A stretch of DNA of 64,000 bases, from contig JAMPCE010000010.1 of assembly GCA_023666335.1 (NCBI GenBank), positions 1 through 64,000 of the forward strand, given 5' to 3'. A program made the translations under genes and the position numbers. The notes below the pieces were generated by a model. It made no database searches, had not been told where the DNA came from, and was given only the letters and a program-made list of their open reading frames with translations. Shown here piece after piece: positions 43,921-53,215 of this stretch (its first letter is position 1; each line of letters starts with the position of its first letter). Source of the DNA: a bacterium. Lineage in GTDB: Bacteria; Bacillota; Clostridia; Lachnospirales; Lachnospiraceae.

Positions 43921-45249
43921 TCACTCCGCGTCTTCCTCCGTTTCAGCGAAAAGCTCACGCAGCATCTCCACGGCGTCCGCATAATCGAATTTTTCATCCA
44001 CATCCTGCATCAGAAACTCATTCACCGCCTCGATCTTAGCGATCGCGTAGTCGATGTTTTTGTTGCTGCCGCTCTTGTAAGCGCCGATGTTGATCAGGTC
44101 CTCCGCCTCGTTGTAGGTGGCAAGGACGTTTTTGAGCTTGCCCGAAAGGGTCTTGTGCTCCTTGTCCACGATCTGGCTCATACATCTCGAAATGCTCTGC
44201 AATACGTCGATCGCAGGATAGTGATTCTGGTGCGCCAGCTTTCTGTTCAGCATGATGTGACCGTCCAGAATGCTCCTGGCTGTGTCCGTGATCGGCTCGT
44301 TCATATCGTCGCCGTCCACGAGCACCGTATAAAGCCCGGTGATCGAACCCACCGCCGCACAGCCCGCCCGCTCCAAAAGGCGCGGCATCTCGGAATAAAC
44401 GCTGGGAGGATACCCGCGCGATACCGGCGGTTCGCCGCTCGCCAGACCGATTTCCCTCTGTGCCATCGAAAAACGGGTCAGGGAGTCCATCATCAACAGA
44501 ACGTCCTTGCCCTGATCCCTGAAATACTCTGCGACCGCGCAGGCGGTCTTCGCCGCCTTATTTCTCTCGAGAGCCGATTTATCCGAAGTGGCGACCACCA
44601 CCACGGAGCGGCGCATCCCCTCCTCGCCCAGATCCCGTTCCACGAACTCGCGCACCTCTCTGCCGCGCTCGCCGATCAGGGCGATGACATTGATGTCCGC
44701 TTTTGTATTTCTCGCAAACATACCCATCAGCGTGGATTTTCCCACGCCGGAACCTGCAAAGATGCCGATGCGCTGTCCCTTGCCGACCGTCATCAGACCG
44801 TCGATGGCTTTTACGCCCAGAGGAAGCACCTCGTCGATGATCTTACGGCTCATCGCATCCGGCGGCTGCGCCTCCACACTGTAGGGGACGCCCGGCATGT
44901 ACTCGCCGTCGATCCTGCCCAGACCGTCTAAGACCTTTCCCAAAAGATCGTCACTGACCGGAACGGTCAAAGGATTTCCCGTATTCTCCACGATACATCC
45001 CAGCCCGATGCCGTCCGTCTTATCGCAGGGCATGAGGAGCGTCCGCTTCTCCTTGAAGCCGACGACTTCCGCCGTGATCGGCGGAAAATCGCTCCCGACC
45101 GGATAGATGATGCACAGATCCCCAAGCTTCGCCTCGGGTCCCGCGGACTCGATGGTGAGCCCCACGACATTCTCCACCCTGCCTTTTTTCTTAAAGAATG
45201 TCTCGTCTTTTATGCTGCTGTATTTATAATAATTGATCGCAGGATTCAT
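43921..45249 (-). CDS. fliI: Flagellar export ATPase FliI
   Basis: Hexameric ATPase, related to F1 beta, that drives flagellar protein export. Walker A is GIFAGSGVGKSTLMGMFARN; the ATPase signature PVSRGYPPSVYSEMPRLLER and VLLMMDSLTRFSMAQREIGL are clear. 442 residues, normal. It is flanked by fliH, with a three-base gap, and fliJ. Confidence 0.98.
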   Translation of the reverse strand: MNPAINYYKYSSIKDETFFKKKGRVENVVGLTIESAGPEAKLGDLCIIYPVGSDFPPITAEVVGFKEKRTLLMPCDKTDGIGLGCIVENTGNPLTVPVSDDLLGKVLDGLGRIDGEYMPGVPYSVEAQPPDAMSRKIIDEVLPLGVKAIDGLMTVGKGQRIGIFAGSGVGKSTLMGMFARNTKADINVIALIGERGREVREFVERDLGEEGMRRSVVVVATSDKSALERNKAAKTACAVAEYFRDQGKDVLLMMDSLTRFSMAQREIGLASGEPPVSRGYPPSVYSEMPRLLERAGCAAVGSITGLYTVLVDGDDMNEPITDTARSILDGHIMLNRKLAHQNHYPAIDVLQSISRCMSQIVDKEHKTLSGKLKNVLATYNEAEDLINIGAYKSGSNKNIDYAIAKIEAVNEFLMQDVDEKFDYADAVEMLRELFAETEEDAE

Positions 45250-45252
45250 CTG

Positions 45253-46143
45253 TTAAACCTTCTCGTAAGATAACACCTGTAATTTCTTTGTCAGTTCCTC
45301 CAGCTGCGTACCCACGCCGCAGTCGAAGATCCCGCCGTCGGTCTCGATCAGGCAGTCTCCCTTGGAAAGGGCGATGTCCTCTATGATCTCGATCAGTCCC
45401 CTGCCCGCCGCAGCGCCCTCCATCAGAGTCTGCTTCTGCATATTGACGTGCGGGTAATCGTCAGCCGACACATGCACGATAAACGTCCGGCTGCTCTCCA
45501 CTTTCCGCAGCGTAGAGTCGATCAGATGCACCAGTATGTCGCGGTTGTCCATGAGATCCACGCCGAAAATATGGCTGTAGACGTCCGTGATCGTCTCGAT
45601 AAAACGCGGCTCCAGATTCTCTAACATCTCGTCGTACTCGGCTTCCAGCGCCCGCTTCTGCTCCGCCAGCTCCCGCTTCATGCCGTCCACTTCGGCAAGA
45701 CCCTTTTGATGCCCTTCCTCGAAGCCCTGTCTGGTGCCCTCCTCGACCGCGTCCGCGCGCAGCATCTCGCACTGGCTGCGGGCGTCCGCAAGGATCCGTT
45801 CCGCCTCGGCTCTCGCCTCGTCCAGGATCGCCTGCGCCTCCGCCCGTGCTTCTTCCAGATCGACGCCGGGCTGTTCCGCCGCCTTGATCACATTCGAAGC
45901 GCCCTCGCCATCCTCAAAGAGCGCGTCCAGTTCCTCTCCGGCGATGCCGCTCGTAAACTCCCCGCTGCCCTCGCCGTCCTCCTCGTCAAAGACAGGCAGC
46001 GCCGCCGCATTGGCTCTGCGGAGATTTTCCCACTCCTCCACGCGTTCCGCTACAAGGGCGTTCGAGTCGATCACGCACTTGTCTTCGACATCCACTCGAA
46101 CCCATCCGGCTTTATATAGATTTCTGTACTTTTGCTTAGACAA
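45253..46143 (-). CDS. fliH: Flagellar assembly protein FliH
   Basis: Peripheral stalk and regulator of FliI. The 296-residue protein has an N-terminal segment (SKQKYRNLYKAGWVRVDVED), an acidic middle, a long coiled-coil with AEAERILADARSQCEML, and a C-terminal domain (IDSTLRKVESSRTFIVHVSA, GDCLIETDGGIFDCGVGTQL). The start is a TTG at 46143 with GGAGG 11 bases upstream, inside the fliG end; the longer frame to 46176 is rejected because it starts deeper within fliG. Confidence 0.88.
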   Translation of the reverse strand: MSKQKYRNLYKAGWVRVDVEDKCVIDSNALVAERVEEWENLRRANAAALPVFDEEDGEGSGEFTSGIAGEELDALFEDGEGASNVIKAAEQPGVDLEEARAEAQAILDEARAEAERILADARSQCEMLRADAVEEGTRQGFEEGHQKGLAEVDGMKRELAEQKRALEAEYDEMLENLEPRFIETITDVYSHIFGVDLMDNRDILVHLIDSTLRKVESSRTFIVHVSADDYPHVNMQKQTLMEGAAAGRGLIEIIEDIALSKGDCLIETDGGIFDCGVGTQLEELTKKLQVLSYEKV

Positions 46144-47158
46144 TGATCTCGTCGCCTCCGCCTCTGGAGATAACAATTTCTGCCGCGTCTTCCAGTTTTC
46201 TGATGATGTTTACGATCTTCTGCTGCGCTTCCTCCACGTCCTTCATACGGACAGGACCCATGAATTCCATATCCTCCTTGATCATGACCGCCAGACGCTT
46301 GGAGAGGTTGTTGAAGATCGCATTCTGCACCTCTTCGTTCGAACCTTTCAGCGCGATCGCCAGATCGGAGTTATCCACATCACGCAGCACACGCTGGATC
46401 GCACGGTCGTCCAAAAGCAGGATATCCTCGAAGACGAACATCTTCTTTCTGATCTCGTCCGCCAGTTCCGGCTCCTCGATCTCCAACGTCTCCATGATAT
46501 GCTTCTCTGTACCGCGGTCCACGGTATTCAAGATCTCTACGACAGCGTCCACGCCGCCGATGATCGTGTAATCCTGATTCACTAAGGATGATAACTTGGA
46601 TTCCAATACTTTCTCCACTTCCTTGATCACGTCCGGGCTCGTTCTGTCCATGACGGCGATACGCTTGGTAACGTCCGCCTGTCTGTCCGGCGGGAGCGCG
46701 GAAACGATGACCGCCGCCTGTCCGGGCGCGAGATACGATAAGATGAGCGCGATGGTCTGCGGATGCTCGTCCTGAATGAAGTTTAAGAGCTGCGCCGCGT
46801 CCGCCTTTCTGACAAACTCGAAAGGCTTTACCTGCAGGGAAGCGGTCAGCTTGCCGATCACGTCCATCGCCTTGTCGGCGCCGAACGATTTCTCCAGAAG
46901 TTCTTTCGCGTAGTTGATACCGCCCTCCGCGATGTACTGCTGCGCCAGGCATACCTGATAGAACTCGTTGATCACGCTCTCCTTGACCTGCGGCGTGATG
47001 CTGCGGGTATTGGCGATCTCCAGCGTCAGTTCTTCCACCTCGTCCTCTTTCAGGTGTTTGAAGATCGCGGCGGATTTCTCCGGTCCCAGCGCGATCATCA
47101 GGATAGCCGCTTTCTGGATACCGCTTATCTTTTCCTCAGTCGTAGACCTCGCTGCCAT
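46136..47158 (-). CDS. fliG: Flagellar motor switch protein FliG
   Basis: C-ring protein that meets MotA and converts stator torque. The N-terminal MS-ring-binding domain has GIQKAAILMIALGPEKSAAI; the middle and C-terminal armadillo domains include QDEHPQTIALILSYLAPGQA and the torque helix region with LDDRAIQRVLRDVDNSDLAI. 340 residues, normal. It follows fliF by five bases and overlaps fliH by eight. Confidence 0.98.
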   Translation of the reverse strand: MAARSTTEEKISGIQKAAILMIALGPEKSAAIFKHLKEDEVEELTLEIANTRSITPQVKESVINEFYQVCLAQQYIAEGGINYAKELLEKSFGADKAMDVIGKLTASLQVKPFEFVRKADAAQLLNFIQDEHPQTIALILSYLAPGQAAVIVSALPPDRQADVTKRIAVMDRTSPDVIKEVEKVLESKLSSLVNQDYTIIGGVDAVVEILNTVDRGTEKHIMETLEIEEPELADEIRKKMFVFEDILLLDDRAIQRVLRDVDNSDLAIALKGSNEEVQNAIFNNLSKRLAVMIKEDMEFMGPVRMKDVEEAQQKIVNIIRKLEDAAEIVISRGGGDEIIV

Positions 47159-47163
47159 TTATC

Positions 47164-48768
47164 TTACCCCCAGTCCTCGTTTAACCAGTTGCGCAGCAGG
47201 TTCGCCGCGGCCTCCGGGTTTTCTTCCACGAATTTATTGACGAGCCGCTTCTCCTCGGACTCGTTCTCGGAGGAGATCTCCTCTAACTGTACGTTAGACT
47301 GCAAGAGGTTTTCCACGGAAATTTCTTCCTCTTCCTCCTCGTGCTTCTCGCTGCGCATACTCCGAAGCACCACGAACGCTAAGAGCGCCAGGATCAGGAT
47401 GATGAGCAGGATCTGAATCACATCCGTCGCCGTGATTGCGGAACCCTCAGCGTCAAAGAACAGATTCTCACTGTATGCCACCAGCGTGATGCGGTCTTCG
47501 GAAATGCCCGTCGCATTCGCCACAACAGTCACGAAAGACTCGTCCAGTTCGATCCGCGTACGCTCGGTATTGTTGAGTTTATATTCCTCCCAGCTCACGC
47601 CGTCCAAAAGCCCCTGCGTCTCCGCATCCTCCTCGCGGATCACGTTGTAGCGGATCAGGGAAGCTGCCAGTGACGACGAGCCGTAGTTGATCACCCCTGC
47701 GGGCGTCTCCGTGGTGGTGATTTCTTCATTTGGCAGATAATCGCGGGACTCTTCGCTCACGGTAGAGGAAGAATTCGAGTTATCTTCCAGCACATAGGTG
47801 GTATCGTCATCGTTTGAGTCCGTGCCGGGCACACCGCCCACACCGCTGGTATTCTCGGAACTGTAGACGTCCTCATGGCTTAAGACGCCCTGCGTCTGCC
47901 CGTCCGCCGGGGTGTATGTATGCGTCGTCCGCTTCTCGGTCGCAAAGTCGAGCACCAGATTGGGCGATACCTCCACGTTATCAAATTCGTTCGTGCCAAG
48001 GATCACCCTGCGCACGTTGTTGATCATATTCTTTTCCGCCTCGCTCTTCACGGAGAGCTGGGCGTTCGCCAGACCGGACGCGGAATAGTTCTCGTCGCCC
48101 GTAAAGAGCATATTGCCTTCCGAGTCCGTAATGACGATGTTGTTGGTCGTATCGTTTCCAAGGGCGGTCGCGATCGCACGCGCCAAATAGGCCGCGTTCT
48201 CCTGTGTGAACTCGTCCTTTAACTCCAAAAGCACCCATGCGGAGGATTCCTCTTCCTTTGCGATCAGCGTGCCGTTATCCTCCGGAATGTTTAATTTGAC
48301 CCGCGCTCTCCGGATCGCCGTGTACATATTCAGGAAATCATTCTCCAGCTGCGATTCCAGATATTTTATGTTCTTTTTCTGCTTGTCGGACTCCGTGGTG
48401 GAAAAACTGCCGTCCGTCACATTCTCGATCCCGTAGCTCGCCGCCTGGATGTTATTCGCACCGAGCAGGATGTTTGCCTGCGAAAGATCTTTTGCGAGCA
48501 CGCGCACGATCAGCCCGTCATCGGAAATCTCATAGGTGATCCCCTCCCCATCCAGCAGTTCCTGCACCTCGGAGGTTTCTTTCGTCGTCTCGCTCTCGTG
48601 CAGCAATACATACTTGGGTCTGGTCAGGGAATAAACGATCGCTACGATCGCCACGATGAGCACCGCCACGATGCCGACGATCAGCGTCTTCTGCTTCGCC
48701 GTGAAACGGTTCCACCATTCCAGTATCCGATTTCCTAATTCCTTTAGTTTCTCTGCTATCTTTTCCAC
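47164..48768 (-). CDS. fliF: Flagellar MS-ring protein FliF
   Basis: Forms the membrane ring on which the motor is built. The N-terminal helix is at about residues 24-48; the ring-building motifs lie at about 50-300 (including RLNIPEDN-type KLNIPEDNGTLIAKEEESSA and LVLDFATEKRTTHTYTPADG). A flexible Ser/Glu-rich loop follows, then a second helix (about 440-462) and a FliG-binding tail with EENPEAAANLLRNWL. 534 residues, normal. Confidence 0.96.
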   Translation of the reverse strand: MEKIAEKLKELGNRILEWWNRFTAKQKTLIVGIVAVLIVAIVAIVYSLTRPKYVLLHESETTKETSEVQELLDGEGITYEISDDGLIVRVLAKDLSQANILLGANNIQAASYGIENVTDGSFSTTESDKQKKNIKYLESQLENDFLNMYTAIRRARVKLNIPEDNGTLIAKEEESSAWVLLELKDEFTQENAAYLARAIATALGNDTTNNIVITDSEGNMLFTGDENYSASGLANAQLSVKSEAEKNMINNVRRVILGTNEFDNVEVSPNLVLDFATEKRTTHTYTPADGQTQGVLSHEDVYSSENTSGVGGVPGTDSNDDDTTYVLEDNSNSSSTVSEESRDYLPNEEITTTETPAGVINYGSSSLAASLIRYNVIREEDAETQGLLDGVSWEEYKLNNTERTRIELDESFVTVVANATGISEDRITLVAYSENLFFDAEGSAITATDVIQILLIILILALLAFVVLRSMRSEKHEEEEEEISVENLLQSNVQLEEISSENESEEKRLVNKFVEENPEAAANLLRNWLNEDWG

Positions 48769-48824
48769 AGTAACTCTCTCCCCGTCAGCATACTGTACTT
48801 CTTTCCGTACTTATCCGCCGAAAA

Positions 48825-49151
48825 CTATACCTGCATCTGGATCAATTCCTTGTAGGCATCCAGAAGTTTATCGCGGATCGCCACTGTGTACTGTAACGCC
48901 GTAGAAGCTTTCTGCAATGCGATGGTGAGATCGTGCGTATTCTCCGTCTCCCCTAACGCCCATTTGATCTCCTCGTTTTCCGCATCCGACAGATAGCTGT
49001 TCGTCGTGTTCAGATTATCGACTGCGGTATGCAGAATCGCCTCAAAGCCGTTTTCCCTGTAATCCTCGATCGTTGTCGTGGGCGCCGCCTTTGCCGCCTC
49101 CCGAATCACGCCTGATGAGACGTTATACAGTTCCGTGATATCCAAAGCCAT
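48825..49151 (-). CDS. fliE: Flagellar hook-basal body protein FliE
   Basis: Joins the MS-ring to the rod. A 108-residue helical protein with the C-terminal signature THDLTIALQKASTALQYTVA followed by IRDKLLDAYKELIQMQV. The ATG at 49151 lies eight bases after GGAGG; an ATG two codons upstream is too close. It lies between flgC and fliF. Confidence 0.93.
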   Translation of the reverse strand: MALDITELYNVSSGVIREAAKAAPTTTIEDYRENGFEAILHTAVDNLNTTNSYLSDAENEEIKWALGETENTHDLTIALQKASTALQYTVAIRDKLLDAYKELIQMQV

Positions 49152-49199
49152 TTCCATTTCCTCCAAACATTTCGATCTTTTCTATCGTAACGCGCAAAA

Positions 49200-49217
49200 A
49201 TAACGCGTGTTATGTCA
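49200..49217. repeat. 18-base element upstream of fliE, copy 2
   Basis: An exact second copy of ATAACGCGTGTTATGTCA, 49 bases upstream of the fliE start. Flanking bases differ from copy 1. On the minus strand the copy ends in TTGACA, but no -10 box follows at a proper distance. Confidence 0.6.
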
Positions 49218-49232
49218 AATTCACGCTCTGCC

Positions 49233-49679
49233 TTAGCTGTTCAGAATGTTAAGACCCATCGTCGCGATGTTCTTGCTCGCGCTGAAAGCGGTCGAATTTG
49301 CCTGATAAGCGCGCGAAGCGTCGATCAGGTTCGTAAACTCCGTGATGATATTGACATTCGGATACATCACATAACCGTTCTCATCCGCGTCGGGATGGGA
49401 GGGATCGTAGACTTTATTGCCCTCCGTCTTCGTATCCTCGTAAACGCCGGTCACTTTCACGCCGGAACCGGAATAGCGGTCCGTCACCCGATTTAAGACC
49501 TGATGAAAAGGCGTCTGGGAGTTCTTTTCCTCAAACACCACGATCTTTCTGCGGTAGGGCGTGCCGTCCTCCGTCCGCGTCGTATTCGCGTTCGCCACGT
49601 TCTGCGAGATCGTGTCCATGCGGAACCGCTCCGCCGTCATGCCGCTCGCGTTAATATCAAAAGCGCTGAACATACCCAT
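49233..49679 (-). CDS. flgC: Flagellar basal-body rod protein FlgC
   Basis: Proximal rod protein. The N-terminal rod motif reads SAFDINASGMTAERFRMDTI and SQNVANANTTRTEDG; the C-terminal motif is EFTNLIDASRAYQANSTAFS. 148 residues. It follows flgB by 14 bases. Confidence 0.97.
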   Translation of the reverse strand: MGMFSAFDINASGMTAERFRMDTISQNVANANTTRTEDGTPYRRKIVVFEEKNSQTPFHQVLNRVTDRYSGSGVKVTGVYEDTKTEGNKVYDPSHPDADENGYVMYPNVNIITEFTNLIDASRAYQANSTAFSASKNIATMGLNILNS

Positions 49680-49693
49680 ACTCTATACCCCCG

Positions 49694-50092
49694 TTATTTC
49701 ATAACAGATTGTAAGTTCTTAAACTCCTGTAAGGTGCTCTGGTAAAGTCCCTGATAGACCACCTGGTTTTTCGCCAAATATACGCCCTCGGTGTCGGGAT
49801 CGACGTTATTGCCGTCTATGCGGTAGGAAAAACCGGAATAGTCCGTGTATGTAATGGGCTTTAAGCGGTTTACTTTCAGATCCGCGACCTTTGCATCCAT
49901 GCTCTTATAGCGGGAATGGCGCAGGGCTTTTGCAAGCTGCGTCTCAAAATTCACATCCTGCCGCTTATAGCCGGGCGTGTCCGCATTGGCAAGGTTATTG
50001 GAGATCGCTTCATTCCTGATGTAGGACGCATCCATCGCCTTATCCAGCACATTCACATAGTCAAAAACATTCGTATCGATCAGTGAACTCAT
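49694..50092 (-). CDS. flgB: Flagellar basal-body rod protein FlgB
   Basis: Proximal rod protein and first gene of the flagellar string. It has AMDASYIRNEAISNNLANAD and TPGYKRQDVNFE. The ATG at 50092 lies seven bases after GGAG; a longer frame to 50131 runs through the promoter. 132 residues. Confidence 0.96.
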   Translation of the reverse strand: MSSLIDTNVFDYVNVLDKAMDASYIRNEAISNNLANADTPGYKRQDVNFETQLAKALRHSRYKSMDAKVADLKVNRLKPITYTDYSGFSYRIDGNNVDPDTEGVYLAKNQVVYQGLYQSTLQEFKNLQSVMK

Positions 50093-50129
50093 GGTCATAC
50101 TCCTTCCACAATAATAGAATCCATATTCC

Positions 50130-50157
50130 ATTATAAATAAAATATGAAAAAATACAA
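50130..50157 (-). promoter_or_regulatory. Sigma-A promoter of the flagellar string
   Basis: On the minus strand TTGTAT (50157-50152) and a perfect TATAAT (50135-50130) are 16 bases apart, between codY and flgB. The predicted start is about 30 bases upstream of the flgB ATG. No hairpin terminator separates codY from it, so read-through from codY is also possible. Confidence 0.6.
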
Positions 50158-50169
50158 GGTTTTTTTCTC

Positions 50170-50955
50170 CTAAAACCGCCCCTGCTCTTTCAGTTTTTCC
50201 ACTTCCTCAAAGACGACGTCGTTCAAAACCTTGATATAAGTGCCTTTCATGCCCGAAGAACGGGATTCGATCACGCCCGCGCTCTCGAACTTCCTAAGGG
50301 CGTTTACAATGACCGAGCGGGTGATGCCGACCTTGTCCGCGATCTTGCTCGCCACGAGGATGCCCTCCATGCCGCCCAGCTCGTCGAAAATGTGGGTGAT
50401 CGCTTCCATCTCTGAGAAAGAGAGCGTGGAGATCGCCGATTTCACCACCGCCACCTTGCGGTTTTCCTCCGCATTCTCCTCGCTGACGGCGCGCAGCATC
50501 TCAAGCCCCACCACCGTCGTGCCGTACTCGCACAGGATGATATCGTCGATATCGTACTGGTCGTCGCACTTGTAGAGAAAGAGCGTCCCCAGCCGCTCGC
50601 CGGAGATCTCGATGGGAGCGATCACCGCCTGAAAGCGCCGGATGCCCGGGCTCTCAAAGCCGAGAGTCTCCAGATTGACATTCTCCTTGGTCGAGAGCAC
50701 GCCAAGAAGCCGCTCGTTTAACATGGGGTCGATGAAACCGCCCACATGATCCACGATCAGCTCCGTGATGGACTCCACTGACTCCGTGTCGCCAATGCCA
50801 AGCACCTTGCCCTTGCGGCTCACCACCAGCACATTCGAGGTCAGGATCTCCTTTAAGACGTCGCAGATATCGTTGAAAACGACCTTTCCCGAATTATTGT
50901 TGTGTAAAAGTTTCCCGATCTTTCGGGTCTTATCCAGTAACTGCACACTGCTCAT
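50170..50955 (-). CDS. codY: GTP-sensing transcriptional pleiotropic repressor CodY
   Basis: Global regulator of Firmicutes that senses GTP and branched-chain amino acids. The 261-residue protein has the N-terminal GAF domain (about residues 1-150), then the winged helix with KIADKVGITRSVIVNALRKF and ESAGVIESRSSGMKGTYIKV at the C-terminus, the DNA-contact block. It has its own promoter. In this window it lies between topA and the flagellar genes, an arrangement suggestive of, but not proving, nutrient control of motility. Confidence 0.97.
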   Translation of the reverse strand: MSSVQLLDKTRKIGKLLHNNNSGKVVFNDICDVLKEILTSNVLVVSRKGKVLGIGDTESVESITELIVDHVGGFIDPMLNERLLGVLSTKENVNLETLGFESPGIRRFQAVIAPIEISGERLGTLFLYKCDDQYDIDDIILCEYGTTVVGLEMLRAVSEENAEENRKVAVVKSAISTLSFSEMEAITHIFDELGGMEGILVASKIADKVGITRSVIVNALRKFESAGVIESRSSGMKGTYIKVLNDVVFEEVEKLKEQGRF

Positions 50956-51003
50956 TGTATTTACTCCTCAATCCGTATGACAAAACCAAAAGCCAGCACT
51001 ATG

Positions 51004-51032
51004 ATTTTATCACACGATTCGAGCATTTTCAA
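51004..51032 (-). promoter_or_regulatory. Sigma-A promoter of codY
   Basis: On the minus strand TTGAAA (51032-51027) and TAAAAT (51009-51004) are 17 bases apart, each one base from consensus. The predicted start leaves a leader of about 40 bases before codY. Confidence 0.68.
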
Positions 51033-51095
51033 TGTTTTTTCAGTACAATTCATCCGCGATTAACATAAATTACTGCCATATTTAGAATATTCTGC

Positions 51096-53162
51096 CTATT
51101 TCGGCATATCCCGGACAAACCCGCAGTTTTCATCGGAGCAGACAAGTTTCGTCCCCTTTTGCAGCATGATCGCGCCGCAGCGGTCGCATTTGACGTCCAC
51201 GGGCTTCTGCCAGACCATGAAATCGCAGTCGGGATTGTCGATACAGCCGTAGTATTTGCGGCCTTTCTTTGTCTTTTTCAGCACGATGTCCTTGCCGCAC
51301 TTCGGGCAGGCTACGCCGATCTTTTCAAAATAGGGCTTGGTATTGCGGCAGTCCGGAAAGCCCGGGCAGGCGAGGAACCTGCCGTGCGGTCCGTACTTGA
51401 TGACCATCTGCCTGCCGCACAGCTCGCAGAACTCGTCGGAAAGCTCATCGGCGATTTCCACCTCTTCCAGTTCTTTCTCCGCTTTCTCCACCGCTTCCTG
51501 CAAGTCGGGGTAGAAATTCTCAAGCACCGTCTTCCACTTGACGTTCCCTTCCTCCACGGCGTCTAAGAGCGCCTCCATCGTCGCGGTGAAGTTCACGTCC
51601 ACGATGGAGGGAAACGCCTCTTTCATCATGTTGTTGACCACTTCGCCCAATTCCGTGACATAGAGGTTCTTGTTTTCCTTTACGATATAGCGTCTGGCAA
51701 GGATCGTCGTAATCGTCGGCGCGTAGGTACTGGGTCTGCCGATGCCGAGTTCCTCCATCGCCCGTACCAAAGACGCCTCCGTATAATGCGGCGCAGGCTG
51801 CGTGAAGTGCTGCTTCTCTTCCAGAGAGGCGAGCGTCAGTTTCGACTTTTCCGAAATGCCGCGGATCAGCGTGTTTTCCTCTTCCTTATCGTCGTCCTGC
51901 GTGTAGACGCTTAAGAAACCGTCGAACTTGAGTTTGGACGCCGCCACGGTGAAACGGTGCTCTCCCGCGTCGATCTTCACCGATGTGGTCTCATACACCG
52001 CTGACGCCATGCGGCTTGCCGCAAAGCGCTTCCAGATGAGCTGATAAAGCCTGAACTGATCCCTTGACAGGGATTCCTTGATCTCCATCGGCAGTCTCGT
52101 GATATCGGTGGGACGGATCGCCTCGTGCGCGTCCTGTATCTTCTGATTGGTCTTACGCTCCTGCTCCGTGCCTGCCGCGTAAGCCTCCCCATATTTTTCC
52201 GTGATAAATGTTTTTGCCGCCGCCTCGGCTTCCTCCGAGATCCTCGTGGAATCGGTACGCAGATAAGTGATGATACCCGTCACGCCGCTTCCCTTGATCT
52301 CCACGCCCTCGTAGAGCTGCTGGGCAAGACGCATCGTCTTCTGCGTCGAGAAATTTAAGACCTTGCTTGCCTCCTGCTGGAGCGTAGAGGTCGTAAACGG
52401 CAGGGGCGCTTTCTTGACCCGTTCGCCCGTCCTGATGCTGGCGATCCGATACGCCGCCCCCGCAAGTTCTTTTTTGATCTGTTCCATCTCCTCGCGGGAC
52501 GCGATCGTGCGCTTTTCGCCGCCGCTGCCGTAATATTTCGCCGTCAGGGGATTTTTCTCCCCCTCCACGGTAAGGATCGCGTCAAGCGTCCAGTATTCTT
52601 CCGGAATGAAAGCCGCGATCTCCTCCTCCCTGTCGCAGATGATGCGCAGCGCCACGGACTGCACGCGCCCCGCCGAGAGACCGCGCTTTACTTTCGCCCA
52701 CAGCACGGGCGATATCTTATAGCCCACCATGCGGTCCAGACAGCGTCTTGCCTGCTGCGCGTCCACCAGATCCATATTGATCTCTCTGGCGTTCTTTAGG
52801 GACTCTTTCACCGCCGTCTTGGTGATCTCGTTGAAAGTGATGCGGTACACCTTTTTATTTTCCAGTTTCAGCGCAAAGAGCAGATGCCATGAAATGGCTT
52901 CCCCTTCGCGGTCCGGGTCCGTCGCGAGATAGACTTTTTCCGCTTTCTTTACTTCCTTGCGGAGATTCGCCAGGATATCCCCTTTTCCGCGGATCGTAAT
53001 GTAGCGCGGCTCGAAATCATGCTCCACGTCGATGCCCAGCACGCTCCTTGGCAGATCGCGCACATGTCCCTGGCTCGCCGCCACTTCATAGTTCGAACCC
53101 AGAAACTTTTTGATCGTCTTTACCTTTGCAGGCGATTCTACGATTACAAGATATTTTGCCAT
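51096..53162 (-). CDS. topA: DNA topoisomerase I
   Basis: Relaxes negative supercoils. The Toprim domain begins KYLVIVESPAKVKTIKKFLG; the active-site Tyr lies in GITYLRTDSTRIS near residue 300; the domain DAHEAIRPTDITRLP is typical. The C-terminus has three zinc-ribbon modules with Cys4 patterns (CELCGRQM, CPKCGKDIV and CDRCGAIML as first halves). 688 residues. It has its own promoter after dprA. Confidence 0.98.
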   Translation of the reverse strand: MAKYLVIVESPAKVKTIKKFLGSNYEVAASQGHVRDLPRSVLGIDVEHDFEPRYITIRGKGDILANLRKEVKKAEKVYLATDPDREGEAISWHLLFALKLENKKVYRITFNEITKTAVKESLKNAREINMDLVDAQQARRCLDRMVGYKISPVLWAKVKRGLSAGRVQSVALRIICDREEEIAAFIPEEYWTLDAILTVEGEKNPLTAKYYGSGGEKRTIASREEMEQIKKELAGAAYRIASIRTGERVKKAPLPFTTSTLQQEASKVLNFSTQKTMRLAQQLYEGVEIKGSGVTGIITYLRTDSTRISEEAEAAAKTFITEKYGEAYAAGTEQERKTNQKIQDAHEAIRPTDITRLPMEIKESLSRDQFRLYQLIWKRFAASRMASAVYETTSVKIDAGEHRFTVAASKLKFDGFLSVYTQDDDKEEENTLIRGISEKSKLTLASLEEKQHFTQPAPHYTEASLVRAMEELGIGRPSTYAPTITTILARRYIVKENKNLYVTELGEVVNNMMKEAFPSIVDVNFTATMEALLDAVEEGNVKWKTVLENFYPDLQEAVEKAEKELEEVEIADELSDEFCELCGRQMVIKYGPHGRFLACPGFPDCRNTKPYFEKIGVACPKCGKDIVLKKTKKGRKYYGCIDNPDCDFMVWQKPVDVKCDRCGAIMLQKGTKLVCSDENCGFVRDMPK

Positions 53163-53215
53163 CCTTATACCCCTGTTCGTATCATACTAAGGTCAGTTCA
53201 CGTCCGACACGCAAC

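Noticed and set aside
49190-49218. Sigma-A promoter before fliE, from a perfect TTGACA at 49218-49213 on the minus strand
   Set aside because: No -10-like hexamer is found 16 to 18 bases downstream; the hexamer belongs to the repeated 18-base element.
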